A stretch of DNA of 64,000 nt from Alphaproteobacteria bacterium (GCA_027459605.1 DAIDHR010000006.1:1-64000), one strand, 5' to 3'; shown: positions 9,977 through 19,100, numbered from the stretch's first letter. Made by a program: numbers and translations. The notes: a model not told the origin generated them from the letters alone.

Positions 9977-10590
9977 TTGCGACAGACCTCATTTTATTTT
10001 ATCTTTTTTCGATTGTGCTCTTAGGAGCGGCAGTTTTTGTTGTAACCTCCAGGAATACAGTCCATAGCGTCTTATTTCTGATTCTAGCTTTCTTAAATGC
10101 AGCAGGTCTTTTTATTCTGGCCCATGCCGAATTTTTGGCCATGATTCTTGTTGTTGTTTATGTGGGAGCAGTAGCTGTTCTATTTCTTTTCGTTGTTATG
10201 ATGCTCAATGTTGAATATGGTGACCTGAAGGAGATGAAGAAACGATATTCCTTGATGGGAGGACTTGTGGGTGGTGTATTAGCTTTAGAGCTTGTTGTTA
10301 TGATGTATACTTGGAAGTCTTCACCAGAAGCATTTGACCTAACCTCATCGCCGAATTCTCTATATAAAGGCGTTCCAAATACACAAGCCATTGGAAATCT
10401 TCTTTATACTCATTATGCCTTGATTTTTCAGGGTGCAGGAGTCATTTTGCTGATCGCAATGATCGGAGCAATTGTGCTGACCTTACGCCAGCGGGAAGGG
10501 GTAAGAAAGCAAAAAGTTGGGAACCAAATTGCCCGCGAAGCAAAAGATAGTGTGCGACTTGTGGATATACCCAGTGGTTCGGGGATTTGA
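9973..10590 (+). CDS. nuoJ: NADH-quinone oxidoreductase subunit J
   Basis: NuoJ (ND6) is a five-helix membrane subunit near the quinone-coupled end of the membrane arm. The 205-aa protein shows the conserved third-helix region [30 protein letters not shown], where a pi-bulge helix lies in known structures. The hydrophilic C-terminal 30 residues ([32 protein letters not shown]) match the alphaproteobacterial type. Unlike the other junctions, nuoJ is separated from nuoK by about 200 bases containing a dispersed repeat. Confidence 0.95.
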   Translation: MIATDLILFYLFSIVLLGAAVFVVTSRNTVHSVLFLILAFLNAAGLFILAHAEFLAMILVVVYVGAVAVLFLFVVMMLNVEYGDLKEMKKRYSLMGGLVGGVLALELVVMMYTWKSSPEAFDLTSSPNSLYKGVPNTQAIGNLLYTHYALIFQGAGVILLIAMIGAIVLTLRQREGVRKQKVGNQIAREAKDSVRLVDIPSGSGI

Positions 10591-10795
10591 GGGCTAATAA
10601 TGAATGAATTCGCTCATCCCATTCGCATTCTTTCAATGAGGGTGCCAGACTTCGGAGGTGGGGTACTTACGTATTTAGAATACGCTCCGTGGTCGTGGCC
10701 GTCGCCTCGTCTTCCTACTCATTGTTTGAATGCAAAATGGTATCAGAAATTAAACAAGTTTTGCAACCACAGGACGAAGCAAAATCAAGGGTATC
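10591..10795. repeat. repeat-bearing spacer inside the nuo operon (copy 2 of the dispersed repeat at 10709-10745)
   Basis: This 205-base spacer breaks an otherwise overlapping operon. It contains GTCTTCCTACTCATTG, TTTGAA and GCAAAATG (10709-10740), matching the sequence upstream of nuoA. A small GTATttagAATAC hairpin and GC-rich CCGTGGTCGTGGCCG precede it. A 69-aa ORF runs through it but looks incidental. It carries no obvious terminator or promoter, so nuoK is probably still cotranscribed. Confidence 0.65.
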
Positions 10796-10798
10796 ATG

Positions 10799-11107
10799 AT
10801 GGCTATTAGTTTAGATCATTACCTTATTGTTGGGGCGCTTCTATTTACAATTGGCGGGGTTGGTATTTTTCTCAATCGCCGAAATGTAATCGTAATTTTA
10901 ATGTCGATAGAGTTGATGCTTCTCGCAGTTAACATCAATCTTATTGCTTTTTCTCGCTTCCTAGAGGACTTAACAGGGCAGGTTTTTGCCCTTTTTGTTC
11001 TCACTGTTGCAGCAGCCGAGGCTTCTATAGGACTTGCCATCCTCGTTACATATTTCCGGAATCACGGAAATATTTATGTGGATGAAATGGATATGATGAA
11101 GGGATAA
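10799..11107 (+). CDS. nuoK: NADH-quinone oxidoreductase subunit K
   Basis: NuoK (ND4L) is a three-helix proton-channel subunit. The 102-aa product has both membrane glutamates of the family, in [16 protein letters not shown] (helix 2) and [13 protein letters not shown] (helix 3). There are two adjacent ATG codons. The second (10799) lies about seven bases after AAGGG and fits better than 10796, used by the ORF track. It is followed two bases later by nuoL. Confidence 0.94.
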   Translation: MAISLDHYLIVGALLFTIGGVGIFLNRRNVIVILMSIELMLLAVNINLIAFSRFLEDLTGQVFALFVLTVAAAEASIGLAILVTYFRNHGNIYVDEMDMMKG

Positions 11108-11109
11108 TA

Positions 11110-13038
11110 ATGCAAACTTTAGCAATCTTAGTTGTTTTTTTACCTCTAATCGGTTTTCTGCTTGCAGGGATCTTAGGTCAAAAATTGGGAGATCGTTTTA
11201 GCCAACTTGCCACTTGTGGCCTTATGGGATTCTCCACAGTCTTCTCGGTTTATATTTTTTTTCAACTCGGGCTTCATGGACAGTCTCTATCGGTTCCATT
11301 ATTCACATGGATTCATGTAGAATTTTTTGAAGTTGAGTGGGGAATTCAGCTCGACAGTCTCAGCATTGTCATGATAGCTGTCGTTACTGTCGTTTCCTTT
11401 ATGGTTCACATTTACTCTGTAGGTTATATGAAGGGCGATCCTGGGGTTCCCCGGTTTATGTCCTATTTGAGCCTTTTTACCTTTTTTATGCTGTCTCTCG
11501 TGACGGCACCGAATCTTCTTCAAATGTTCTTTGGATGGGAGGGGGTTGGACTTTGTTCCTACCTTTTGATTGGATATTGGTACGATCGAGACAGCGCAAA
11601 TATTGCTGCAATTAAAGCTTTCATTGTCAATCGCATCGGGGATATAGGTTTTGTTTTAGGAATTTTAACTATTTTCGGGATCTTTGGAACCGTTGATTTT
11701 TCAGCTGTCTTCGAACTTGTTCCAGAGCATCAAAATGATACATTTTCTTTTTTGATGGGCAAATATCATGCTTTGACGCTTGCTACTCTTTTGCTCTTTA
11801 TTGGTGCCATGGGAAAGTCTGCTCAAATAGGCCTCCATACATGGCTTCCTGATGCAATGGAAGGCCCAACCCCAGTTTCTGCGCTTATCCATGCAGCTAC
11901 CATGGTTACGGCAGGGGTCTTTATGATCGTCCGTGTTTCTCCTCTCCTTGAGTATGCTCCCTTGACGCGAGAGTTCATCACCCTTATTGGTGCGGCGACT
12001 GCGCTCATTACCGCAACGATTGCATGTGTTCAAAATGATATAAAAAGAATTATTGCTTATTCAACATGTAGCCAACTTGGGTATATGTTTATGGCAGCAG
12101 GCCTTTCAGGCTATAGCGCCTCGATGTTCCATTTGACAACGCATGCCTTTTTTAAGGCGCTGCTTTTCTTAGGAGCGGGGTCGGTCATTCACGCAATGTC
12201 AGATGAACATGATATTCAAAAAATGGGGGGGATTTGGAAGTATATACCGATTACGTATGTTGTCATGTGGATTGGAAGTATGGCCTTAGCAGGAATTCCT
12301 TTCTTTTCTGGCTTTTACTCAAAAGACATCATTATTGATGTGGAGTGGGTCTCACAATTGCCTGTTGGAAAAATTGCTTATGTGTTGGCGATAGCTGCTG
12401 CAATCTTAACCGCTTTTTATTCATGGCGCCTTCTCTTGTTGACTTTTCATGGAAAACCCCGTGCTGGTGATGCGGTGATGAGCTATATTCATGAGTCTCC
12501 GCTTATCATACTCATTCCTTTGGTTGTCTTAGCCATAGGATCTTTATTTTCAGGATCTCTTTTATATGATCTTTTTGTTGGAGAGGGGACAACCTTCTGG
12601 GGAGCTGCTATATTTGTCTTGCCTGAAGATGATGTCATGACTCCTGCTCATCACGTGGTTCATTGGGTTGAATGGTCTCCCTCCATTGCCGCATTTTTAG
12701 GAATTGGGGTTGCTTACCTTTTTTATGTATATGAGACTGATTGGCCGGAAAAATTCGCGACTACCTTTAAAAAAACCTATTTGTTTGTATACAACAAATG
12801 GTACTTTGACGAACTTTATCAATGGCTTTTTGTTAATCCTTCCTTAAAATTTGGAAAAGTCTTATGGGAAGAAGGGGATCAAGAAGCCATTGATGGCCTA
12901 GGACCCAATGGGTTAGCTACCCTATCCGTTGCAAGTGGAGGGGTGTTGTGTCGTCTTCAAACGGGTTATGTTTACCACTATGCATTTGCCATGATCATCG
13001 GCCTTGTCCTGATGATGGGATGGTACTTTTTTATGTGA
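11110..13038 (+). CDS. nuoL: NADH-quinone oxidoreductase subunit L
   Basis: NuoL (ND5) is the distal antiporter-like proton-pumping subunit. The 642-aa protein has the expected many membrane helices, the helix-5 glutamate in FFGWEGVGLCSYLLIGYW, the lysine-bearing segment and the conserved LPDAMEGPTPVSALIHAATMVTAGVFM. A C-terminal hydrophilic stretch and final helix (about 560-642) correspond to the lateral arm helix. It begins two bases after nuoK and ends 18 bases before nuoM; AAAGGAAAAAGG supplies the next Shine-Dalgarno. Confidence 0.97.
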   Translation: MQTLAILVVFLPLIGFLLAGILGQKLGDRFSQLATCGLMGFSTVFSVYIFFQLGLHGQSLSVPLFTWIHVEFFEVEWGIQLDSLSIVMIAVVTVVSFMVHIYSVGYMKGDPGVPRFMSYLSLFTFFMLSLVTAPNLLQMFFGWEGVGLCSYLLIGYWYDRDSANIAAIKAFIVNRIGDIGFVLGILTIFGIFGTVDFSAVFELVPEHQNDTFSFLMGKYHALTLATLLLFIGAMGKSAQIGLHTWLPDAMEGPTPVSALIHAATMVTAGVFMIVRVSPLLEYAPLTREFITLIGAATALITATIACVQNDIKRIIAYSTCSQLGYMFMAAGLSGYSASMFHLTTHAFFKALLFLGAGSVIHAMSDEHDIQKMGGIWKYIPITYVVMWIGSMALAGIPFFSGFYSKDIIIDVEWVSQLPVGKIAYVLAIAAAILTAFYSWRLLLLTFHGKPRAGDAVMSYIHESPLIILIPLVVLAIGSLFSGSLLYDLFVGEGTTFWGAAIFVLPEDDVMTPAHHVVHWVEWSPSIAAFLGIGVAYLFYVYETDWPEKFATTFKKTYLFVYNKWYFDELYQWLFVNPSLKFGKVLWEEGDQEAIDGLGPNGLATLSVASGGVLCRLQTGYVYHYAFAMIIGLVLMMGWYFFM

Positions 13039-13056
13039 AGCGATAAAGGAAAAAGG

Positions 13057-14802
13057 ATGGCTGGACTTCCGCTACTAAGTATGACTATTTTTCTTCCCCT
13101 TTTGGGAGCACTTGCTATTTTTCTGAACTGGGGAAATGGAGGGATAGCCCAAGCAAATAATGCAAGATGGGTTGCCTTATGGGCGTCACTTGTAACGTTA
13201 GGTTTAACTTTAACCCTTTGTGGAAATTTTGATTCTACATCATCGAATTTCCAGCTTGAGGATAAGTTCCAATGGATGCCTCTTTTAAATGTTGGCTACC
13301 ATGTTGGAGTTGATGGAATTTCTCTCCCCTTGATCGTTCTTTCGGCTCTTTTAATACCGGTTAGCATTCTTGCGAGTTGGACGTCAATCGAAGAGCGTGT
13401 GGCTGAGTATATGATTGCTTTTTTAGTGCTAGAAACGATGTTAATCGGGATGTTTTCAGCTCTAGACTTTATTCTCTTCTATATATTTTTTGAAGGAGTG
13501 TTAATTCCAATGTTCCTCATCATCGGAATTTGGGGAGGACCTAATCGGGTTTATGCAGCATTTAAGTTTTTTCTCTATACCCTCTTAGGGTCTGTCCTTA
13601 GCTTGATCGCAATTATTTATGTTTACTTTGAAGTCGGAAGTAGTGATATTCCTTTGGCTTTAACGACCCCTTTTAGCCCAGAAATTCAAATTTGGTTGTG
13701 GATTGCCTTTTTTGCTTCCTTTGCGGTTAAGATCCCCATGTGGCCACTTCATACATGGCTTCCTGATGCGCACGTTGAAGCTCCTACAGCAGGATCGGTT
13801 ATTTTAGCTGGAGTCCTCTTGAAAATGGGGGGATATGGTTTTATTCGCTTTTCTATCCCGATGTTTCCAGAAGCTTCGGCATACTTTACACCTTTCATTT
13901 TTACTTTAAGCATCATTGCAATTATATATACCTCTCTTGTTGCTCTTGCTCAGAAAGATATGAAAAAACTGATTGCCTATTCATCAGTGGCTCACATGGG
14001 GTTTGTAACCCTTGGTATTTTTACTGTTGATGCGCAAGGGATGCAGGGGGCCATAACTCAGATGGTCAGTCATGGTCTTATTTCTGCTGCCTTATTCCTT
14101 TGTGTGGGAGTTGTTTATGATCGAATTCATAGCCGAGAGATTGCAGATTATGGGGGGCTTGTGCATAGGATGCCGCGCTATGCTGCGGTTTTTATGGTCT
14201 TCATGTTGGCTTCCGTTGGCCTTCCTGGGACAAGTGGGTTTGTTGGAGAATTTCTTGTTCTTTTAGGAACTTATCAGATCAACACATGGGTAACAACTTT
14301 AGCATCCACAGGGATGGTTTTAGGAGCTGCCTATGCCTTGTGGTTGTACCGTAGGGTTATCTTTGGAGTTCTGCAAAAACCGAAGTTAAAGGCTATAGTG
14401 GACCTTCATTGGCGAGAGAATCTTGTGTTTTCTCCCCTTTTGGCAGGTACCTTAATCCTTGGGTTTTATCCAATGCCGCTATTGACTATGATTGATACGT
14501 CCGTTGCGAATGTGATCGATCAATATAACATTGCTCTTGATCCAGAAGGGGAGAGGTTTTTTAAAACCAAAAAATCCATGGAAATGGCCTCTTACCACCA
14601 GACAAATTTTTTTCCGAAACATTATTGCGAAGCGCCAAAGGCGCTAAAGCAATCCAAAATGGTGCAAGATAATAGGCTTTCTGGATTGCTTCGCTTCGCT
14701 CGCAATGACAATAACCTATTGAATTTAAAGTACTTTATAAAAATGTTTGGTGATGAACAATGGCCTTATATAAGTTGTATAGGTAATGGGAGTGAGGCAT
14801 GA
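13057..14802 (+). CDS. nuoM: NADH-quinone oxidoreductase subunit M with a repeat-derived C-terminal tail
   Basis: NuoM (ND4) is an antiporter-like proton-pumping subunit. Core motifs are normal: FYIFFEGVLIPMFLIIGIWGG (helix-5 Glu), WLPDAHVEAPTAGSVILAGVLLKMGGYG, and YSSVAHMGFVTLGIF. Family members usually end near the segment seen here as VIDQYNIAL, at about 500 residues; this protein continues to 581. The extra 85 or so residues include LSGLLRFARNDNN, the translation of a palindromic repeat at 14611-14717. The reading frame stays open through the element, and the stop still overlaps the nuoN start by ATGA. This resembles the coding palindromic elements (RPE) described in Rickettsia, but the sequence family is different. 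Confidence 0.95.
   Translation: MAGLPLLSMTIFLPLLGALAIFLNWGNGGIAQANNARWVALWASLVTLGLTLTLCGNFDSTSSNFQLEDKFQWMPLLNVGYHVGVDGISLPLIVLSALLIPVSILASWTSIEERVAEYMIAFLVLETMLIGMFSALDFILFYIFFEGVLIPMFLIIGIWGGPNRVYAAFKFFLYTLLGSVLSLIAIIYVYFEVGSSDIPLALTTPFSPEIQIWLWIAFFASFAVKIPMWPLHTWLPDAHVEAPTAGSVILAGVLLKMGGYGFIRFSIPMFPEASAYFTPFIFTLSIIAIIYTSLVALAQKDMKKLIAYSSVAHMGFVTLGIFTVDAQGMQGAITQMVSHGLISAALFLCVGVVYDRIHSREIADYGGLVHRMPRYAAVFMVFMLASVGLPGTSGFVGEFLVLLGTYQINTWVTTLASTGMVLGAAYALWLYRRVIFGVLQKPKLKAIVDLHWRENLVFSPLLAGTLILGFYPMPLLTMIDTSVANVIDQYNIALDPEGERFFKTKKSMEMASYHQTNFFPKHYCEAPKALKQSKMVQDNRLSGLLRFARNDNNLLNLKYFIKMFGDEQWPYISCIGNGSEA
14611..14717. repeat. palindromic element inside the nuoM coding sequence
   Basis: The left arm (AACATTATTGCGAAGCG, AAAGCAATCCA) and right arm (CTGGATTGCTTCGCTTCG, CTCGCAATGACAATAACC) are largely reverse complementary. 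The motifs CATTATTGCGA, CAATCC/GGATTGC and GCAATGACnnTAAC recur at 41043-41181, 42838-42986 and 53455-53594. It is read in frame as the NuoM tail. Confidence 0.8.
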
Positions 14803-16289
14803 TTGGCTTTTTTGCGCCTGATTTTAAACTTATCATTCCTGAACTCATCTTATTGGTTACTTCCTTGCTTCTGTTGATAGGGGGGGCTTTATATAAATCT
14901 GGAAATCCAGATTTACCACGCAGATTTAGCCAGTATGCCATCGTAGCTCTTTTAATCGCATTAGTTGTTTTAGTCCTTCAATATAAGCCCACTGAAAAGT
15001 GGATTACCTTTGAAGGACTAATTCTCCAAGATGATTTCGTTTATTTTGCTAAAATTCTTATTCTTGCTGGAACGGCAGCAGTTCTTGCTGTTTCAATTCC
15101 TGTACTCTCAAAAGAAAATATAACGTCTTATGAACATTCAATTCTCATTCTGCTTGCAACAGTTGGGATGATGTTGATGGTTGAATCAAACGATTTTATG
15201 GCCTTGTTTATAGGGCTTGAGATGCAAGGCTTGTGTCTTTATGTCCTTGCAGGATTAAATCGCGATCGGCTTCTTTCTTCTGAAGCGGCATTGAAATATT
15301 TCGTCTTGGGAGCTCTTGCCACATGTCTATACCTGTATGGGGCGAGCCTTATTTATGGGTTTTCCGGTTCTACTAATTTTGAAGTCTTAGGAGATGTTAT
15401 TCGTATTCAAAGCAATGAGGGGTTAGGCATAGGGTTGCTTGTTGGGATTGTTTTTATTGTGGCGGCTTTAGCCTTTAAGGTGTCTGCCGTTCCCTTTCAT
15501 ATGTGGACACCCGATGTGTATCAAGGATGTTCTACTCCTATTACAGCTTTTATAGCAGCAGCTCCTAAGGTAGCTGGCATGATCGTATTTCTTCGGTTGA
15601 TGATGAGCCCCTTTTTGCTTCTTTATGGAGAATGGCAGGAGCTCATTTTCTTTCTTTCTTTTGCTTCTATGGTGGTTGGTGCTTTTGCGGCCCTGCGTCA
15701 AAATGATCTTAAGCGTTTATTAGCTTATAGTGCTATAGGACAAATGGGTTACATTCTCCTTGGCCTTGCAGCAGGGAATGATGAGGGAATCCAAGCCGTT
15801 TTTGTATATTTGACTATATACCTCATCATGATCATCGGGACTTTCGGATGTCTTTTATGCTTGCGTGGTAAAGGGTATGAGGGGGTCCAATATATTGAGG
15901 ATCTATCCGGAATTTCAACACTTCACCCAAAAATAGCGTTTGCTCTTGCAATATTTATGTTCTCTATGGCAGGTATTCCTCCCTTAGCTGGTTTTTTTGC
16001 GAAATTTTACGTTTTTAAAGCAGCCATATCAGCGGGGCTCTTTGGGTTGGCCATTGCGGGCGTTCTTACGTCTGTTGTTGCTTCTTACTATTATTTAAAG
16101 ATCGTAAAGGTCATGTATTTCGATCGCGTTCCAGAAATTCCCACCCCATCTTACGGGCAAATCCTAACGCTTTCGCCTGAGCTAAAGATTGTCCTGAACT
16201 TCTTTGCCATTGTCATTTTGTTTTTCTTTGTTTTTCCTAATCCATTGCTTGAGATGGCTCAACTCGCTGCCCTAGCTATTCTAAGTTAA
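14799..16289 (+). CDS. nuoN: NADH-quinone oxidoreductase subunit N
   Basis: NuoN (ND2) is the third antiporter-like subunit, next to NuoK. The 496-aa protein shows FMALFIGLEMQGLCLYVLAGLNRD (helix-5 Glu), the helix-7/8 region AFKVSAVPFHMWTPDVYQGCSTPITAFIAAAPKVAG and LKRLLAYSAIGQMGYILLG. About 14 membrane segments fit the family. It starts within the nuoM stop (ATGA), which kept its position although nuoM gained a tail, and is followed by birA after nine bases. Confidence 0.97.
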   Translation: MIGFFAPDFKLIIPELILLVTSLLLLIGGALYKSGNPDLPRRFSQYAIVALLIALVVLVLQYKPTEKWITFEGLILQDDFVYFAKILILAGTAAVLAVSIPVLSKENITSYEHSILILLATVGMMLMVESNDFMALFIGLEMQGLCLYVLAGLNRDRLLSSEAALKYFVLGALATCLYLYGASLIYGFSGSTNFEVLGDVIRIQSNEGLGIGLLVGIVFIVAALAFKVSAVPFHMWTPDVYQGCSTPITAFIAAAPKVAGMIVFLRLMMSPFLLLYGEWQELIFFLSFASMVVGAFAALRQNDLKRLLAYSAIGQMGYILLGLAAGNDEGIQAVFVYLTIYLIMIIGTFGCLLCLRGKGYEGVQYIEDLSGISTLHPKIAFALAIFMFSMAGIPPLAGFFAKFYVFKAAISAGLFGLAIAGVLTSVVASYYYLKIVKVMYFDRVPEIPTPSYGQILTLSPELKIVLNFFAIVILFFFVFPNPLLEMAQLAALAILS

Positions 16290-16298
16290 AGGTGGGGC

Positions 16299-17036
16299 GT
16301 GGTTTCTTTTTATTTTTTTGATTCTCTTTCGAGCACAATGGATGAAGCCCGTTTGAGGGCTCTAAAAGGAGCTGAGGAAGGATCAGTTATTGTGGCCCAT
16401 GAACAGACTGAAGGACGAGGCCGTAGAGGACGGGTATGGGAGTCAATCAAAGGAAATTTGCACTTTACGTATATTACCTATTGTAAGGCATCTCTCACTA
16501 TAGCTCCTCACCTGTCTTTTGTGGCGTGTGTTGCTGTTGGAGAAACCTTACGTTCCTTCCTATCTCCCATAAATCATATATCCTATAAATGGCCAAATGA
16601 CATCCTTCTCAATGAAAAAAAGGTAGGAGGTTTACTTCTTGAGACAGTTTCTCTGCCTGGAAAAAAGGAGACTTGTTATTTGATTGGATGTGGTTTGAAT
16701 TTAATAAACTATCCTAAAAATGCACGCTATCCTACGACTTCTTTTCAAAATGAAGGGATTTACCTATCATTAGAGGAAGTTTTGCCTGGCATCGCAACCT
16801 CTCTTGAGCATTATACTTCACTTTGGAAAAGGGAAGGATTTGCCTCTATCCATGATTTATGGATGGACAGGGCTGCGAATCTTGAAAGGGTAATTACTAT
16901 TGATTTACAAGGAAAAACTCATGAAGGTGTTTTTAAAGGTATCGATGCGGAAGGTGCTGGGCTCCTGCTTACCTCACAAGGCATAGCCAGATTTACCGCA
17001 GGGGAAGTAATTATGGGGGAAAAGCCATGCTGCTAG
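16299..17036 (+). CDS. birA: biotin--[acetyl-CoA-carboxylase] ligase (no repressor domain)
   Basis: BirA activates biotin with ATP and attaches it to the biotin carboxyl carrier protein. The 245-aa protein starts directly with the catalytic domain (SFYFFDSLSSTMDEAR), so it lacks the N-terminal DNA-binding domain of E. coli BirA and cannot be a BirA-type repressor. The biotinyl-AMP loop GRGRRGR (39-45), KWPNDILL (97-104) and KVGGLLLE are present. The start is GTG, preceded by AAAGGTGGGG. The nuoN-birA-coaX order is typical of alphaproteobacteria. It overlaps coaX by ten bases. Confidence 0.93.
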   Translation: MVSFYFFDSLSSTMDEARLRALKGAEEGSVIVAHEQTEGRGRRGRVWESIKGNLHFTYITYCKASLTIAPHLSFVACVAVGETLRSFLSPINHISYKWPNDILLNEKKVGGLLLETVSLPGKKETCYLIGCGLNLINYPKNARYPTTSFQNEGIYLSLEEVLPGIATSLEHYTSLWKREGFASIHDLWMDRAANLERVITIDLQGKTHEGVFKGIDAEGAGLLLTSQGIARFTAGEVIMGEKPCC

Positions 17037-17809
17037 TTATTGATTCAGGAAATACGAACGTTGTACTCGGATTATATAAGGGCCTCCAGAAAATTAACCA
17101 CTGGCGCCTTAAAAATGACCCTCAGCGCCCCGCAGATGAGTATATTGCTTTTATAAATCAATGGATAAATTTGTCAGGATTTAATCTAGAGACTATAATA
17201 GATGTGATTATTTCTTCTGTTGTTCCTGAAACATTATTTCATCTTAAACAGATGGTAAGCACGTATTTCAAAAACAAGCCCTTTGTCATAGGAGAGTCCA
17301 ATATTAACCTGCAGATAAATGTAAAAATTGATGATCCCCAGAGTTTAGGGGCGGATCGACTTGTTAATGCCTTTGGAGGATATCGCCTTTATGGAGGGCC
17401 CCTTGTAATTATAGATTTTGGAACAGCCACAACATTTGATATTGTTGATGAGGAAGGAAGTTATATTGGAGGTTTAATTGCACCAGGAGTTAATCTTTCC
17501 CTTAAGGCCCTTTATGAAGCAGGGGCTAAACTTCCCCCAACCACCTTTGCTCGACCTAATCAGGTCATAGCAAAAGCAACGCAAACTGCAATGCAAGCAG
17601 GCTGTTACTGGGGGTATGTGGGGATGATAGAGGGACTAGCGACGCGGACTCAAGAAGAGTATAAGACTTTATATGGCTCTTCAGAGTTGACGTTTGTCGC
17701 GACCGGAGGGCTCTCCTCACTTTTTTCGGATGAACTTCCTATTATACAGCATGTAAATGAAAGCCTTACACTTGATAGCCTTGCTGAAATCTACGAAAGC
17801 TGTAAATAA
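17027..17809 (+). CDS. coaX: type III pantothenate kinase
   Basis: CoaX phosphorylates pantothenate, the first step of coenzyme A synthesis, in the acetate/sugar-kinase fold and is insensitive to CoA feedback. The 260-aa product has the phosphate motif DSGNTNVVLGLY with D6, GADR (108-111) and the second phosphate motif IDFGTATTFDIV with D130, followed by GGLIAPGVNLS. It closes the nuo operon. In many alphaproteobacteria an RNase J gene comes next; here a polysaccharide locus follows instead. Confidence 0.94.
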   Translation: MLLVIDSGNTNVVLGLYKGLQKINHWRLKNDPQRPADEYIAFINQWINLSGFNLETIIDVIISSVVPETLFHLKQMVSTYFKNKPFVIGESNINLQINVKIDDPQSLGADRLVNAFGGYRLYGGPLVIIDFGTATTFDIVDEEGSYIGGLIAPGVNLSLKALYEAGAKLPPTTFARPNQVIAKATQTAMQAGCYWGYVGMIEGLATRTQEEYKTLYGSSELTFVATGGLSSLFSDELPIIQHVNESLTLDSLAEIYESCK

Positions 17810-17861
17810 CCTGAATATTAATTTGCAACTCTTATATTCTCTTTTTTAGGCATCGTGCATC

Positions 17862-17889
17862 TTGACAAGTCAGTTTAAAAACTTAAAGT
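17862..17889 (+). promoter_or_regulatory. candidate promoter of the polysaccharide locus
   Basis: A perfect -35 TTGACA (17862-17867) is followed after 16 bases by TAAAGT (four of six matches to the -10 consensus). It lies in the only sizeable gap (about 146 bases) between coaX and wecB. Transcription would start near 17896, with a leader of about 60 bases. Confidence 0.5.
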
Positions 17890-17955
17890 TCGGGTTAAAG
17901 GTGAAATTGAGACTGCTATGGGATTTTTACTAATATAGGGTCTTTGGATTTAGCA

Positions 17956-19074
17956 ATGAAAACTATTCTTTTTACTTTTGGCACAAGACCTGAAGCAATT
18001 AAACTTGCTCCTCTTATTAATCTGTTAAAAAAGAATAAAAATATTAAAACGATTGTGTGTGTTACAGCCCAACATCGCCAAATGTTAGACCAAGTTCTTG
18101 ATTTATTTGGCATAGAGCCAGACATTGATCTGAACTTAATGAAACCTGGGCAGGATTTGGTGGGGGTTACCGCTGAAATACTAACTAACTTTCAAAAAGT
18201 TATTCAAAAGATCAGGCCTGATTGGGTTGTCGTCCATGGAGATACAACCACAACATTTGCCGCTGCCTTAGCTGCATTCTATGAAAAAACTCCTATTGCG
18301 CATGTTGAAGCAGGACTAAGAACTGGAAATTTTTATGCCCCTTGGCCAGAAGAAATGAACAGAACCTTTACAGGCAAGCTTTCGGCTCTTCACTTTGCTC
18401 CTACAGAAAAATCTAAATTAAATTTATTGAAAGAGGGGGTGCCTGAGGACACCATCCATATTACAGGAAACACAGTTATTGATGCCTTGCTAGAGACTCA
18501 AAAAGTGTTTTTAAATGATGCTCAAATGCGCGAGAAGTTAAATGAGAGATTTTCTTTTTTGGATCCTCATAAGAAAACGCTTCTCGTAACCGGCCACAGG
18601 CGTGAAAATTTTGGTCAGGGGTTTGAGAATATTTGCGAGAGTGTGAGAGCTCTTGCTGATCGGGAAGACCTTCAAATTATTTTTCCAGTCCATTTGAATC
18701 CAAACGTCCAAAGTCCTGTTAAACGCATGTTAGGGGGACACCCTCGAATTTTTTTGATCGACCCTCTCGATTATTTGCCATTTGTTTACCTTATGCACCA
18801 TTCTTATATGATTTTAACGGATTCAGGGGGGGTTCAAGAAGAAGCTCCATCTTTGGGAAAACCGGTTTTGGTCATGCGTGAGACAACTGAGCGTCCAGAG
18901 GCGGTCGAAGCAGGTACAGTTCTACTTGTTGGGACGGATTATAGTAAGATCGTTGATAATGTTTCTCTTCTTTTAGACGATAAGGCAACCTATGAAAAAT
19001 TCTCTAAGGCTCATAATCCTTATGGAGATGGGCTTGCATCTGGAAGAATTCTGGATATATTACTTCGGCATTGA
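17956..19074 (+). CDS. wecB: UDP-N-acetylglucosamine 2-epimerase (non-hydrolysing)
   Basis: This enzyme interconverts UDP-GlcNAc and UDP-ManNAc in the cytoplasm, supplying the substrate of the next gene product. The 372-aa protein has the family blocks FGTRPEAIKLAPL (8-20), TAQHRQMLDQVL, VHGDTTTTFAAAL (D96), HVEAGLRTG (E118), PEEMNR (132), TGHRREN (H214) and TDSGGVQEEAPSLGKPVLVMRETTERPE. I use ATG 17956; the ORF track starts at TTG 17944. It opens the polysaccharide locus and pairs with wecC, which indicates a ManNAcA-containing glycan. Confidence 0.93.
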   Translation: MKTILFTFGTRPEAIKLAPLINLLKKNKNIKTIVCVTAQHRQMLDQVLDLFGIEPDIDLNLMKPGQDLVGVTAEILTNFQKVIQKIRPDWVVVHGDTTTTFAAALAAFYEKTPIAHVEAGLRTGNFYAPWPEEMNRTFTGKLSALHFAPTEKSKLNLLKEGVPEDTIHITGNTVIDALLETQKVFLNDAQMREKLNERFSFLDPHKKTLLVTGHRRENFGQGFENICESVRALADREDLQIIFPVHLNPNVQSPVKRMLGGHPRIFLIDPLDYLPFVYLMHHSYMILTDSGGVQEEAPSLGKPVLVMRETTERPEAVEAGTVLLVGTDYSKIVDNVSLLLDDKATYEKFSKAHNPYGDGLASGRILDILLRH

Positions 19075-19085
19075 GTTTGATAAAT

Positions 19086-19100
19086 TAGGAGGATCCCTTG
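19086..19100 (+). promoter_or_regulatory. strong ribosome binding site deciding a TTG start
   Basis: TAGGAGG (19086-19092) lies five bases before TTG at 19098. No ATG fits near it, and the protein's Rossmann motif begins at residue 7, so the TTG is well supported as the wecC start codon. Confidence 0.75.

Noticed and set aside
10600-10809. 69-aa ORF between nuoJ and nuoK
   Set aside because: It runs through a dispersed repeat and overlaps the nuoK start; no ribosome binding site, and its composition is that of the repeat.
14072-14266. 64-aa ORF inside nuoM
   Set aside because: Frame shadow of a membrane-protein gene, which often gives spurious hydrophobic ORFs.
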